Shown here: piece by piece, positions 22,918 through 35,400 of the stretch
Position numbering within the stretch: position 1 is the stretch's first letter
Layout: each line of letters starts with the position of its first letter
Origin: Aptenodytes patagonicus
Taxonomy: Eukaryota; Chordata; Aves; Sphenisciformes; Spheniscidae
DNA: 64,000 nucleotides
Reading direction: 5' to 3'
Assembly (NCBI RefSeq): GCF_965638725.1
Contig: NC_134970.1
Coordinates: forward strand, 5,089,001 to 5,153,000
Notes under the pieces: model-generated
What the model was told of the DNA's origin: nothing
The model's input: only the letters and a program-made list of their open reading frames with translations
Databases searched by the model: none
Translations under genes and position numbers: made by a program

Positions 22918-23280
22918 GTGAACACCAAAGAGAACCGCAAGGCGATGGCTTCCTTGGGCAGAGGATGTGTGTTAGGTGGTGGTAGCTGCAGCCCAGTCCC
23001 TCGCTGGGGTTCACCACCAGTGTGATGGAGATCCAGCGAGCGTGGGCTGTGGCACACAGAGTGCCCATGCCTCTGCCCAGGGCCTTGCAGCCATGTTTTG
23101 CGCTCAGCCGGCCTGGTTTGAGGGGAGCTATCGCTGGGTGACACCATCCCAGCCCCACACGCGCCCTGAGGCTTGAAGATGAGGGTTTTCTTGGTTAAAC
23201 AATGAATGTTTCCAGTCAGCTCTGTGTCTGGTCTGTCTCTGGGCTGCCTCAGAGCCCGCTGCTACGGGTGCTTCGCCACA
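22918..23280 (+). other. FANCE: Probable FANCE 3' UTR, no canonical polyadenylation signal
   Basis: Non-coding stretch after the candidate terminal acceptor. I see no AATAAA or ATTAAA before about 23280, so the end of the FANCE transcript is uncertain. Confidence 0.4.
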
Positions 23281-23282
23281 CT

Positions 23283-23360
23283 CAAGATGGCAACTCCCGC
23301 CTTCCTGCCCCTGCCACACTCAAGATGGTGCCTCCCTCCCCGCCTCTCCCAAGATGGCGG
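23283..23360 (+). promoter_or_regulatory. Three YY1-like CAAGATGG motifs, possible old RPL10A promoter
   Basis: CAAGATGG occurs at 23283-23290 and 23321-23328, and CAAGATGGCGGC starts at 23349, all on the plus strand. YY1 sites of this kind are frequent just downstream of the start in CpG-island and ribosomal-protein promoters. They lie between FANCE and the RPL10A remains, so a relic RPL10A promoter is a reasonable inference. Active use is unproven. Confidence 0.35.
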
Positions 23361-24079
23361 CAGAGGAGGAGCTGTGGAGGGGCCGGGCTGGAGGATGCCT
23401 CAGGGCAGCGGCTGTCTTCTCCCAACCTCTGGCGGTGGGGGCACCGCAAAGCCCTGGATTGCCCCACATCGGCACCGGGCCCATGGGCGTGACGGGTGGC
23501 CGGGCTGCGCATCGCCTGGAGGGGTGGGTAATTGCCTAAAGGTGACTGTTTTGTAGATGGTTTGGGCCCAGAAGGTGGCTTTTTTTAATCAGGAAAACAA
23601 ACAATCCATTATTTTTGCATTATCAATGGAGTAATGTTGGCACACAAGTACTTGAAGAGTGTCTGAAGGTGGGCTGCAGCCATCCTGGGCCCAAGGCTGG
23701 CTGCCATTTCCCCTTGGAGAGGCAATGTTGCCCATTTTCCCTGTATGTTCTCTTATAAAAAAGGGTTTTCCATCGAGCAGGTCCCTGTGTTACCCGACTG
23801 GGCAGCAAGAAGCTGCAGAAGAAGCAGAAGCCCTTTTCTGCTTTCAGGTCCCCTTTGGCTTGATGAGTATGCTGGATTATGTGATGTCTCCTACCCTGTG
23901 CCAGCATCTCTGATAACTCTGTAAATCTGAAGAGCTTGATTGAGCATCCATGTGTCTCATCAATCTGGTTTGCAGGTGTCCCTACTTGTTTTAATCAACA
24001 TAGATCCACTTCTTGTTAAAAAAGGGGGTGACATGGCTGCAATATTTCCTGTGTACACCCTTCTTCTTGTTTCTCACAG

Positions 24080-25574
24080 CTGAGAAGTACGATGCCTTGC
24101 CGGCGTCAGCCCTCGATGAAGCAGGTTGCTCCTTTATGGCTCCAGGTCTGCACAAAGCTGGCAAACCTCCCTCTCCTCGCTCACAGTGGCAGCCTGGTAC
24201 CCAAGGCAAAGAGTCATCTTCTCCAAAACCTCCGTATTTCAAGTGTTTTTCTAGCATTGTGATGGCCCAGAGCAAGCAATACTGCATGGTGGAGTTCACA
24301 GGTCCTTCGTTCTTAATGCCCTTAACACACCACTGAATCAAGACATAAACTGATTTGAGGCTGTTTGAAGATGATAATTCTGGACTAGGCTTAATTGGCC
24401 ATCATGTTTTTATCGTGGCTCAAAGGAGCCAAGGCACAAGTGGCACGTTTTGTGCATGTCAGCCTTTCTCTCCAACAGCTAAGCTGATTTTTCAGGTGAT
24501 GCAGCCATGATCTGCTGGGTTGTTTATCTGGTCTGCTGGGATTTACAAATCTCAGGATGTAGAAGAGTGGGGTTTAGATGAAGAACTGGTAAACTTGAAT
24601 TTTCTGCTTTAAATCTGCCTTTTTTTTCCCTGTTTTGCTGGGGCCTGCAAAGCAGCCCTGCTCTGTGTCACATTCCTGGTTTGCCACATGGTGATGATGG
24701 CACTTCCCATTGCAAGGCATTTAGTGATACACTAATAAAAAGTGCTTCTATAGCGTGACTGTTTGCAAATATCTATCCTGTATCCTTGAAGACACCCACT
24801 GGAAACCTCATCTGGGCACTTTCTGGTTGGAGGACTGGAAAGATAAGGATGGGAGAGAGTGGATGGACTCTGAGGGAGGTAGTGCTAGAGCTTTAATGGA
24901 GGTTTTGAAGCACTGCATACTTCAGGAACTATTTAAAAATTCATAAACATTTACATCTACAAAGGGAGAAGTGGGACTAAAACATGTAGGTGTGACATGT
25001 TACTGCTTCAAGTTTGCTCATTAATGTTTAGATCCAGCCAGAGGAATGAAACTGAAGCATTAAGTGATGCTCTTAATGCTAAGAGCACAGATTTCTTTAT
25101 AGCAAGAATCTCAAGCTATTTTAGGTGACAGTGGACTGATGAGGCTTCAAAGTCTACGTTAGCTGGAGGAAAGAAACCTCCAGAGAGCCAAATTGTTGAT
25201 GTATTTGCATACCAGTAAGTTAGTGTCTGAGTGTATTGAAGCTATTGTAGGGCTGCCCAAAATATGACATAAATAGAAACTGTGCCCTGACCATCAAGGT
25301 CTGAGCCTGCTGTTCTGGCTTTATTAGGTAGCAGGCTGCGGTCTTTGCAGTTTCCCTGCAAAGCTTCTACCAAGTGACCTCGGTGTCATTGTCCCCAGTG
25401 CTCCATCTGGCTGTCGGTCACGTGAAGATGACCGAGGACAAACTCATCTCCAAAATTCACCTGGTCAGCTTCCTGATGTCCTTGCTGAAGAAGAACTGGA
25501 AGAACATGCATGCTGTGTATATCTAGAGCGCCGTGGGGAAGCCCCGGCATCTCTATGGACTGGGCAGCAATAAA
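24080..25574 (+). pseudogene. RPL10A: Decayed ribosomal protein L10a (uL1) gene with introns
   Basis: Two pieces align to RPL10A exons. At 24080-24250, after an intact acceptor (ttctcacag), the reading AEKYDALPAS and then APGLHKAGKPPS matches human AKKYDAFLAS and GPGLNKAGKFPS. At 25399-25574, after gtccccag, the reading [17 protein letters not shown] and [15 protein letters not shown] matches the last exon, followed by an early stop, a degraded GKPRHLY end and AATAAA at 25569-25574. Codons are lost or out of frame, so this cannot encode L10a. A lysine-rich stretch near 23808-23832 may be the end of exon 4 (weak). Because acceptors precede both pieces and they are 1.15 kb apart, this is an unprocessed remnant, not a retrocopy. 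It sits where mammals have RPL10A, between FANCE and TEAD3. Confidence 0.8.
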
Positions 25575-28500
25575 TGGTTTGAAATCTCCTGGCCGTGGTG
25601 TGCGTCTCCTCCCTGATGGATGTTTGATTTTGTAACTGCTTACTGGTTTCTTTAGGCAATGGTCTCATTTTGACAGGCTGTTCTTGGCTGCTACGTGCCG
25701 CATGCAGCTTGCACTTCCAACTCATCTGGAGATACTGAGAGCTGCGTTTTGGGCCAGCCTACGTGGTTTTTGCAAGAAACAGTAGTCAAGCAGGGATCGG
25801 CTTTGCAAACTGCAAGGGGGTTTCCTGTTCTGCTGGGAAGCATTATGCTGGTTTGTGGAAAGAGACTTCTTAGCCCTGTTTTTGCTCTTGGCTGCAGCTT
25901 ATCATGTACCGTGGATTCCTCTGGGGTGTACGTGCAAGATAACAGTCATGTTAGGAGAATTGGAAGCAAACCCTGGAGACACTAGACATGCTGGTGGAAG
26001 ACTGCTTGTTTATGTCTGGTTGGTAGCATCCGCACGGAAAACTTAACTTTTGATTCCTCTTGACCCTCTCAAGAACTTTAAAATCCAGCCTGAACAGTGC
26101 AAAGAGGTGGACGCGGCATAAAACATCAGTCAGGTTTTATAGTTCAGCAGAACCTTATCCAGGAGCGGAGGGAGAGCCAGGGCTGGGTTTGTCCTTGTCC
26201 TGATTTATTAGCAGTGTTGGTTGAAGGGAAAGGTCTGAAGCTTTGTCTTAGATGATTCCTAGGCTGTGTGTAGAAGGCAGCGTATAATTTACAGCCAATT
26301 TACTTGGCATATTTGACTGTAGTTCTTTATCTGCTTCCTCTTCTGTTTGTAGAGATTTACCTCCTTCATGGTACGGAGGGAAATTCCCTTTTTGGCCTAA
26401 TAGTTTTTTGGGGTTTTTTTTTAAGGAAATTAATATTATGCAATTGCATGGGTTATCTGTCCACTCTGCTGCCTCCTCATCCTCCCACAGTGATTTTTGA
26501 ACCAGTTTCATGACAAGAACTCTCCACTCCCCAAGTGGCATCTTGGTGCCGTGATTGGACAGCAGAGAACCTCCTTCGGGTGGGCAGAGGCGTGCGAACA
26601 CTGCCTCCACGGATGTTAAACGCCAGGCGTCAGAGCCACATAGGAGGCAGACCACCGTGGTCCATGCAACACCTTGTTGGAAAGGGCTGAAACTCGGCTG
26701 CTTTCCTGATAATGATCCGTATCTATCCCCTGAGGGGCTGCCCCTTTCCAAGCAGGAGCTGCAGGCATGTCCAGGTAGTTGCTGTGTCCCCTCCTGCAGC
26801 GATGCAGGGAGCTGATAGTCACCCCGCTTCTCCCTGGGGGTAACTGCATTTCAGTGACAACCTGTTAATCACATGCATGTAATCCCCAATATGCTGATGC
26901 AGTTTTGCATTGAAATCTGGTGGCTGTGACACCCAGATGTGAGGCTGAACTGCTCAGGAGAAGGCTCAGCAGTCGTCTTTTTTCAACCTGGAATTTAAAA
27001 CTGAACCAAAAGAAGCAAACCCCCTCTTTCTCGTCTGTTTTTTTGCCAATGACCTTTTAATCATAATATGAGAATCGTGTTCTCCCTTGGGTAGTCTGGT
27101 GGCTGCCAGGTCCCTGTCAGCTGGAGAGATCGGGGCCACATGAAGATGAATTTGCTGGAGGGTTTATGGTTGGGCCCCCTGCACAGACCTATTAAATCAC
27201 ATTTGCCGCATCAGCAGTAGCAGCCAGAGTCGGTCTGAGCAGCTTTCCTCCAAGAAGTGGATAATCCAGATGACCACAGCCTCTGCAATCTGAGCTGCAA
27301 GTTCAGCTCAGCTTCGGGAGAAGCCCTGGGAAGATGCCGTCGCAGTAGCCTGCCGCATCGCTGGTGGGACCTCGCTGGAAGGAGACGCAAGGGGCAAAGC
27401 CAGAGCCTGCAGCAGTTTGCTGCCGCTCACCTCTCTGGGCTGGAGATCTCCCAGCAGGGTCTTGTTCATCCCCACTGAACAGGTCTGTGCATGGGGAGCT
27501 GGGCTGCTTTCGCTTGTTTGAGGCCCTACAATACCTAGATTGTAATTGCGATGCTCCCAGGTTAAAAATAAGAATACGTAAAAATCCCTGGGTGCTTTTA
27601 GGAAATGCTTTTAGAGGCTCTTTCAATGGGATGGTTTGCAAAGAGAGGCATTGCCTCTTATTGAGCCCCTCAGCACACGTGTGGGAGGTAATAGAGGAGT
27701 TTTTGAGCAGAAAAGCTCTATTCTGGTGTGGGGAACCAACGTGATGGTGTCCTTAGGTCTGTGTCCTCCATGGAGGAACTTGCTGCAGCCGTGGACCTGC
27801 CAGGACACTAGAGCAGAGGCTACGGAGCCTGATCTGCTGCCTGCCCGGTGCCAGGCTGCTGCTCTCAGGGAGGAAGCAGGGTCTCTGTGGGGACAGGGCC
27901 AGCAGGACCAGGCTGTGTTGATTGGCAAAGCACTGGTGAATGCAAAGGTGTCCATCCTCCATCCCCTGAGCTTGCCAGCCTCTGCTGGTGCACTGCCCGT
28001 TCTCGGGGGCAGCTGGTTTTGTACCTTCTGTCTGCTCAGCACCATGCTGTGAAGGCGCTTTTACTTCCATGCCCTGCTACAGGAGCAGGCTCTGTCAAGG
28101 AGAGACCTTGTGCTTGGCTAGAAAGAGCACTCAACAGTAAAATACATAGTTTAGACCGCTGTGCCCAAGCAGACCCTCATGTAATGCGGGCAGGGAGAGG
28201 TCCTCGAGGAGGGGAATGGCATCGCAGCGATCGGGTGCTGGGCTCCATCCGCTGAGTCTCAGCCCAAAGGAAGGGTCTTCCCCTCTGCTTGAGTCTCCCC
28301 TTTCTGAAATAAAGGGGTGCCTGGACGCGAATTAGCCCAGTGACGGGACTGGCGGTGCTAATGCAAACCTGACTTCATGCCTGGAAAATTCAGCTGTGTT
28401 TCGAGATACCAGCCAGGCAGCAAACTTGCTGAGCGACTGGGAAAGCACTGGGGGTAAGGGGCAGGGGGGAAGCTCTGCTGCTCAGGATTATCACTGCTGC

Positions 28501-31500
28501 ACAGCACCCAGGGCTCAGCTGCCTCCGGGCAGACATGCATGGACGTACCCACCTGCAGGATGGATCCAGCCCTGCCATCGCAAGCCCTGAGCATCCTCTT
28601 GCAGTTTGGGCCGGGCGACCTGCTCGCTCCGGGCAGCATGTCTCAGCAAATCCTTCTCTGAAAAGAAGCACAAGTGGTCAGCCCTTGCGCCTGGAAACTC
28701 TTGGAGATGGACAGCAAACAGAGGGATGGGGAAGAGAGGAAATCCCAGGGAAGATCTTTTAAGCAAAGGCAGAGGATGACAGTGCCAGTCTGCCTTTCAG
28801 CATGACCGGTGTCTTCCTGGTGCTGGTGGTGTGAACTTAGGATGTGTTAATTGTCATTAATTGGTACTAATCATGCATACCACAGCTTGCGTTGCTAGCT
28901 GTGTTACAGGGAAGACAGCACGGGAATTTAAGGCTGTTCTTCCCCTAAGATGACTCATGATTTCTCAGCAGCTCTGCTTTTGGGTCAGGTCCGAGCAGGA
29001 GGTGTTTGCCCCAAGAGGTGAAAACCCATCCCTGAGGTTTCAAGGATGTTTGAAATCCTGACCTGGTGGGGAACCACTGTTGATGGCCACTTCGAAAGCC
29101 TCATCCCACTGTGGCACAGCACAGCTTCTGCTTCAAAGCTGCAAATGGGCTCTCTCAGCCCTCCCTGGCTGCTCCCTGGACCTGGGGCCGCATCCTGTGC
29201 TCTCAGCAGATGGGCATGAGGCTGGGCCAGCCCTGCCGCGGGACTGGGAGATGCCGTTTGCTGGCTGACCTCTGAGGGCTTATGAGATTTGCAGACCCCA
29301 AGGACCTGCCTTGTTCCTCATGGTACATCAGGGTGCCCAGGCATGGTGGGGGGGCTAAGAGTGGCTGCCTGCCTGCAGCCTGGTCCTCTGTAGCGCTGAG
29401 CATTGAGTCTGACTCCATGTAAGCTCATTAGGGGAAGAAAGCGGCTTTAGAGGACGTGATGGATTTGAGCAAAGGAGTCGGGCAGGGGAAGGTGCAGTGG
29501 GGGTGATGGCTGAGGGGAAAGTGGGGCTGCTAAGAGGGGCAGGAGGGATGGGGGTCCTGGGCAGAGCGGCTTCCCTGCATCATCAAATACGATGCTACAG
29601 GGGCTGCTTGTCAGCCATCCTGGTTTAGCCTCGTGCTGTGCCCCCCATGAAGGCATGGGGGGATCCCCCATCTCCATGGAGGTCCTGAGTGCCACCACCC
29701 TGTCCTGAGCCTCCTGCCAGGATGATGCTGAGACTCAGGTCTGCTCCACTCTGCAGATGCCGGGCATGGAGAGAGCAGCCGCGGTCTCTTCCAGCTCTGG
29801 GTTACAGCTGTTACCTCCAAAGAGCAGGTGCAGGATCTGGCCCCACACCGAAAGCAGAGGTCGCCTGGCCACCTGCAAACGGCTCAGCCCGCCCCAGCCC
29901 TGCGCAGGGAGCTCCCAGCCGCTCTCGTGCATGTCCTTTAAAGGCCTTCTCGCATCGAGCTCTTCCCTGGCAGCTCCTTCTGCCGCAGATGCAGTCGCTC
30001 TCCCCTCCGGGGAGACTCTGCCGCCGGCAGCTTGCACCGCGTGGGGCCCCGGCACCCCCCGACCCACCGTCTGCCGGCCGCGCCGTGTCCCCTGACCCCA
30101 CTCCCGGGTCTGCCAGGGATCCGACAGCGCCGAGTGCCGGGTCCGAGTTGGGTGGCCCCAGCATCTGCCTTCGACTGCTTGAGACAAGTTCAGGCAGGTA
30201 ACGACCCGGGGAGCGTTTGGTAAAGTTGCCGAGCCGAGGGAAAGCGCTCGGTCTGGCTTCCCGGGGGGTTATTTATGCCACGCTGGGCAAACAAGCTGCA
30301 TGCCTCCGTATTTCCATCCGTAAAACAAAGATAAGGAGCGAGTGTCTGTAAGGCTGTCTGAGCTGTAGTAAATCAGCAGGCTGCAGGGTCTGCCATGGCT
30401 GTTAGAGCGAGTGCTTTGCAGCAGGGACCAGCCCTTGGGAAAACTCTGGTGCTCGCTGATGTGATGAGTTTGGCTGATCCCTGGTGGCCGGGGGCTCCCG
30501 GGCCCTTTGGCAAAGGTGTCGGGGACAATTTCCAGTGTACAGGCATGAAATGGGCTTGTTTTGACAGATGCCAAGTGCTGCTTGCTTTTACACTTCCATC
30601 CGGGCTCAGCAGGCTCCGGGAGACGGGTGATGGCCCCACCTGGCAGGGGGGCGAGATGGGTGATGGCCCCGCTCCGTGCTGGGGCAATTGAGCTTGGCCA
30701 AGGCTTTGCACAGACATACAGGGCTTCAGACAGTCCCTGCTCTCCATCCCCTTAAATCTCTGCTGCATTTTGTGTCCCGACCAAAAAAAAAAAAAAAAAA
30801 AAATCTCCTTTTGCCCCATGTCTGCATGTCCATGGGCACAGCTCCCGAGGAGACGCGTCCTGCAGGAGGGCCCCTTCTGCACAGTGACTTTACCCTGGGC
30901 TGGGAGAGGGACTCTGAGGATTTTCTGCCAGCTTTCTCTGATTTTTAAACATTGCAAAACAGCTTAAATGAGATGTCCAAGCTCCCTTGGACTCAGGAAT
31001 CTCTTTGTCTATCTGGGAGCCGGCCTGTCAGGAGGATGCTCGGGAATCGGACTGTACCCTGTCTGGGGTACAGCGGGTTGCTCCTGCTCCGTACCGGGTG
31101 TTTGCACCGGTAGGTGGGTGCAAACTTATCTTCCCCCATGGAGATGAACCCATGTCGTGAGCCCCAAGCAAGGATCGCCCCGTGGGAGGGTAACGGGGGT
31201 GGCAAGCGGGAAAGTCCACCCTCAGCGCTGCACAGAAATGGGGCTTGTAATAAATTCTTCGTTCGCCTCGTTCCGTGCCCGCCCGAATCCCAGCAGCATC
31301 CTCCTGAATTGTAGCGGGCCTCCCCACCTCTTTTCCCACAGATGCCTCCACGCTAAGCAGAGGAGCTTGGAGCTACTGCTGGGTGAGAAAATGCTTTAAA
31401 AATATAACATTTAGAGGCGTTCTCCCATCTGCGCGCAGCTAATATGTGTCTCTCATGATAGGTGTGCTGGTCCTGGAGCCTCCGCGCTTTGCAAATGAAG

Positions 31501-32215
31501 CCGCTTGTGGGGACCTTGCTGGGAGAGGGGGAAGAGGAGGCGCAGGTACTCGCCCAGGGGTGCCGACGGCGGCAGCGGCAGAGGACAAGCTGCGGACCCA
31601 GCCCCTCGCGTCGGAGGTATGTGCATGAAGGCTCGCCTCACGGCTCTCCGGGTGAGGACGGGACGAGGATGGCAGTGCCAGGCAACGGGGGGGATGCTGG
31701 CTGGAGCACCACCCTGCTCCAAGGCACCGAGCATCATTTTGGCACAGCAGCCCCTTCTCCTGCAGCCACTGCTCCCGGGGAACGACCCCCAGGCTTGCAG
31801 GGAGGAGAGGGAAAAGCCCTGCTGTAGCCCTTTCCAGAGCCAGGAGCAAAGTCTGGGGATTCAAACCCTTTCCCAGTTGGGTGCTGGGCTCCAGCATGAG
31901 GCCACATAGGGCTGTTTGCGCAGCAGCCCCTGTGTGTCCATGCACAGGTGACCTGCCATCCCCGGTGTGCTCCAGCATCCCCGGCCCCAATGAGCAGGGA
32001 TACTACAGAGCTGCCAGACTTCCTTGCACCTAGGACAGGGTTTTGGGGTGGCGAGGCCATCCCGGTCCACTTTTGAGGGGGCAAGAGCGTGTGCCAAGGC
32101 CTGCCGTCCCCGTGGCAATGACGTGAGATGGCGCCCGGGCTCTGCCGGCAGCCGGGTTTGTTGTGGTGCCTGCGAAGATGCCGGCTCGCAGCGAGGTCCG
32201 CTTGGCAGCCAGGGC
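25575..32215. other. Gene-poor stretch between RPL10A remains and IRAG-like gene
   Basis: No frame in these 6.6 kb on either strand shows a recognisable domain, and no chain of exons with consistent phase was found. The longest frames (for example 29689-30201 plus and 30373-30957 minus) are of unremarkable composition. There is a 21-base A run at 30783-30803. Isolated AATAAA motifs occur (near 28310). Unrecognised repeats, enhancers or non-coding RNA exons could be present, but I cannot support any. Confidence 0.5.
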
Positions 32216-32238
32216 AAAAAAAAAAAAAAAAAAAAAAA
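32216..32238. repeat. Poly-A tract, 23 bases
   Basis: Uninterrupted A run about 180 bp upstream of the IRAG-like start codon, in otherwise GC-rich DNA. It may be a retroposon tail or simple slippage. No SINE or LINE body is recognisable next to it. Confidence 0.6.
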
Positions 32239-32415
32239 TAATGTGCTGAGGAGAAGCACGGCCGTGGGCCGGTGACTCATTGCTGGCTGGAAACAGCTTC
32301 GGCGGGCTCCTTGGTGGCGGCTCTGCGGCGGCCGCGAGAGCGGAGGGGGCTGCTGCACCCGTGCCAGGGAGAGCGGGGACAGGGACGGGGACAGGGACGG
32401 AGCGGGCTGCAGAGG

Positions 32416-35400
32416 ATGCTCGGAAAGGACCCAGGTCCGGAGCAGCATCCCATTGAGGGGTGCCGTGGCGGCTGGGGGAGGGCAGAGGAGGTGGGATGCT
32501 GCCTCTGCTGCCAGAGTTTCTTTGGGGTTTACCCGGGCTTCTCTCCACAGGGAGCAGCAGGCAGAGCTGGTCGGGCTCCCCACGTCTCCGGATGAAGGTA
32601 AGGGCAGCCCAGGGTGGGGATGGGGGGAAAGGAGTGGTTTTTGCACCCTCCCTCCCTGAGCAGCATTTGCACGGGTCCAGCAGGAGGGTGTCCCCTGGCC
32701 TGGCAGCACCTGCCTGCAACCCCACACCCCTTCTAGCCCTGGGACCCCAACCCCGTCCCCTGGATCTGCCTCGCCAGCTGTAACCCACCCGCTGCACCAG
32801 ATCCCTCGCCTTCCTTCCCCTGCCCTGGCCCAGCCTAGTTGCAGCTCCCTTAACCCCGCAGGGGTATTTTGGGGGACACCTGCCAGCCCGTCCCCCCCGG
32901 GAGTCTGCAGGCTGCAGAAATGCCAGCAGTGTTTTCAGGGGTCTCCCTTGAAGTGGTGTCAGGTTGGGGAGGGGATGCTGCTGCCCAGCTCCCACCACCT
33001 TTTCTGTCCCCAGGGAGGATGACCAGTCCCCAGGGGCACCCAGATGGGGTTTCGGTCAGGAGCGAGCAGAGCGTGGAGCGCATCGGCGAGGTGAGAGAGA
33101 GGGGAGGGCAAAAGGTTGGAGGGGACCTTCCCTCCCCGGCCCCTTGGGCTTGGCCGGACCCCCAGCCTCTTGGTGCTGCTCTTTTCGGGATGCCATCCAG
33201 CACCAGGGAGGGGTTTGCTCTGACAGCGCCCTTGTGTCCCCCAGGTGCCAGGCAGGGGCAGGCAGGAGCTGGCTGTGCGCACTGGGGACAGTGACAGGAC
33301 CGAGGAAGGTGGGTGAGTCCCCATCCCACGTCCCAGCTGGGTCACCTTAGGGGAAGGCTTGAAGTAGCTGGGGACGAGTGTGGGAACAGCATGGCCTGGT
33401 GGGGGTCATCTCCCTTGGTGGGGACATGGGGAAGGGGGGACTGGCCTGGGGGGACCTGAAGCCCCGCTGATGCTGGGGGAAGGATTGGGACAGTCCCACA
33501 CCACAGGCACCTGCTCCCTGCCGGGACAGGAGGGCAGAGGGAGGAGGAAAGGCCAAGGAAAAGCCTTCACGTGTGGTCTCTCCCATGGCGTTACTGCCTC
33601 CCTGCAGATGCAGAAATGCCGGAGGAGCCGCTGCTGAGTTTCCCCAGTGAGCTCTTGGTGCTGGAGAGATTAGGCTTGCACAGGTAAGACCAGTGAGCAC
33701 CTGCATCTTTCCAGGGTCTATGGGACAGGGGGGTCCCAGGGCACCATGTCGTCCAGGGATTGGACTTTCCTCCTTTTTCACTGCACAAGAGCCGCTCTCC
33801 AGGCGAGGGGCACTTGGGTCCCCACTTCTGGTGGTGCCTGGCATCCCTGGCACCCCTGGGAGCAGACCAAGGGCATTTGCAGCGTGCAGTCCCTGTGGTG
33901 CCTCTATCTCTGACAGCATTTCTCTTTCTGCAGGGTGGCTTTGACGGAGCAGGATGTGGAGGTGAGGGCTGCTGGGGGCCGTGGGTGGGCCAAGGAAGGG
34001 GGCCAGAGGGACCGACACCTTGCTGGCTCACAGTCCCGGGGCTGTGCCCTGCTCCTGGCCGCCCTCCAGGCACCGCAGTCCCCTGGCAGCCGCCTTACAA
34101 ATCCCTTTCGGGGTGATGCTGTTGGCATTCAGAGGTAGCTGCATTTCCACAGCAAGATGAGCCCATCCTCTGCACGCCCGGCAATCCCACAAAGTGCTCT
34201 GCAGCTCACCAAGAGCGCCCTTAGCCGGGGAGGTGGTGGAAGCCGTGCTAATAAAAATAATTTTCCTGTGAGTGCCAGGGCTGAGTCAGGCTCTGCTGTC
34301 AGCCGGGACCTGCAGCAAGGGCTGGCGTCTGCCCGGCACGTGCTCTTGCCAGGAGGGCTTGGGATTTCCATGCATTATCAGCTGCCTGAGGGAACGTGTC
34401 TCGGTCAGGCTGGCATCTCATGGGGACTGTCCCCAGCGTGCAGCAGCCTAACGGGTGCTGGCACAAGGCAAGTGCTAATTATCCTTAGCACTGTCCTGCT
34501 TGGTGGCATGCTAGGGGGGTCTGTCTGTGCCTTGGGGACAGCAGCGCATGGTCCTGGTGGCTTCCCCTTTGCCCCGTGTCCCACCTCTTGCCCTCCCACC
34601 CCGCAGGCAGCCTTTGCCCATCTCGCCCTGGCTTTTCGCTGTGACACATTCACCCTGCAGCAACGGGTGCAGGTGGAGAAACGGGCACGGGACGCGGCGG
34701 AGGAAAACATCCAGGAGGAGCTGGGGCAGTGCCGGGCTGCCCTGGAGGTAGGTGGCCACGAGGGCAGGAGGCTGGCATCTGCTGGGGACTTCCAGCTCCG
34801 GAGGGGTTTGGACAACTCAGAGTCCTCGCTCCAGCAGCTCCATCCTCCCCCTCTCCCTCCACAGAGGCTGGGCCCATCCTGCACCGATGCGGGCTGCAGG
34901 GAGACGCTGGAGCAGCTGCAGCGCAGCCTGACTGTGCTGGCGGCCGCCATCGAGCGGGCAACCAGCGCTGCAGAGAAGCTGGGAGCCGTACATCAGGTCT
35001 GTGCATCATTTGTGGCTCCCTGCCGGGGCTGGGAGGGTTGGAGGGTGCTGTGGCTGGGCTTGGGGACCCATCCCTGGGTTTGCTGGGGTCTGTCCCTCCT
35101 CCTCCTCCCGGTGCTGGCATTGACCTCATGTTTGCACGTACAAGGGTGCAAGGGATCTGCCTGCCCTTGGGAGCAGAAAGGGGATGCATTTGCATCCCCT
35201 GGGTGGAGGCACTGTGGGGTGCACAGTGAGGGACTGGCAGGGACACGGGTCCTTAGGGACCAGTAGATGGGGGGCCTGATCCCCCATCCTGCCTGGCCAC
35301 AGGAGGCCCGGATGAGCCGAGCAGCGGAGGTGATGGTCCAGCACGTGGAGAACCTGAAGCGGCACCACATGCGGGAGCACGCGGAGCTGGAGGAGATGAA

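Noticed and set aside
24080-25574. RPL10A as a working gene or as a processed retrocopy
   Set aside because: The frame is lost in both pieces and a stop lies before the usual C-terminus, so it cannot work. Intron acceptors and a 1.15-kb gap between the pieces exclude a processed copy.
25575-32215. Search for further coding exons or upstream IRAG-like exons
   Set aside because: Some donor-like and acceptor-like sites exist, but no phase-consistent exon chain or homology was found, so none is reported.
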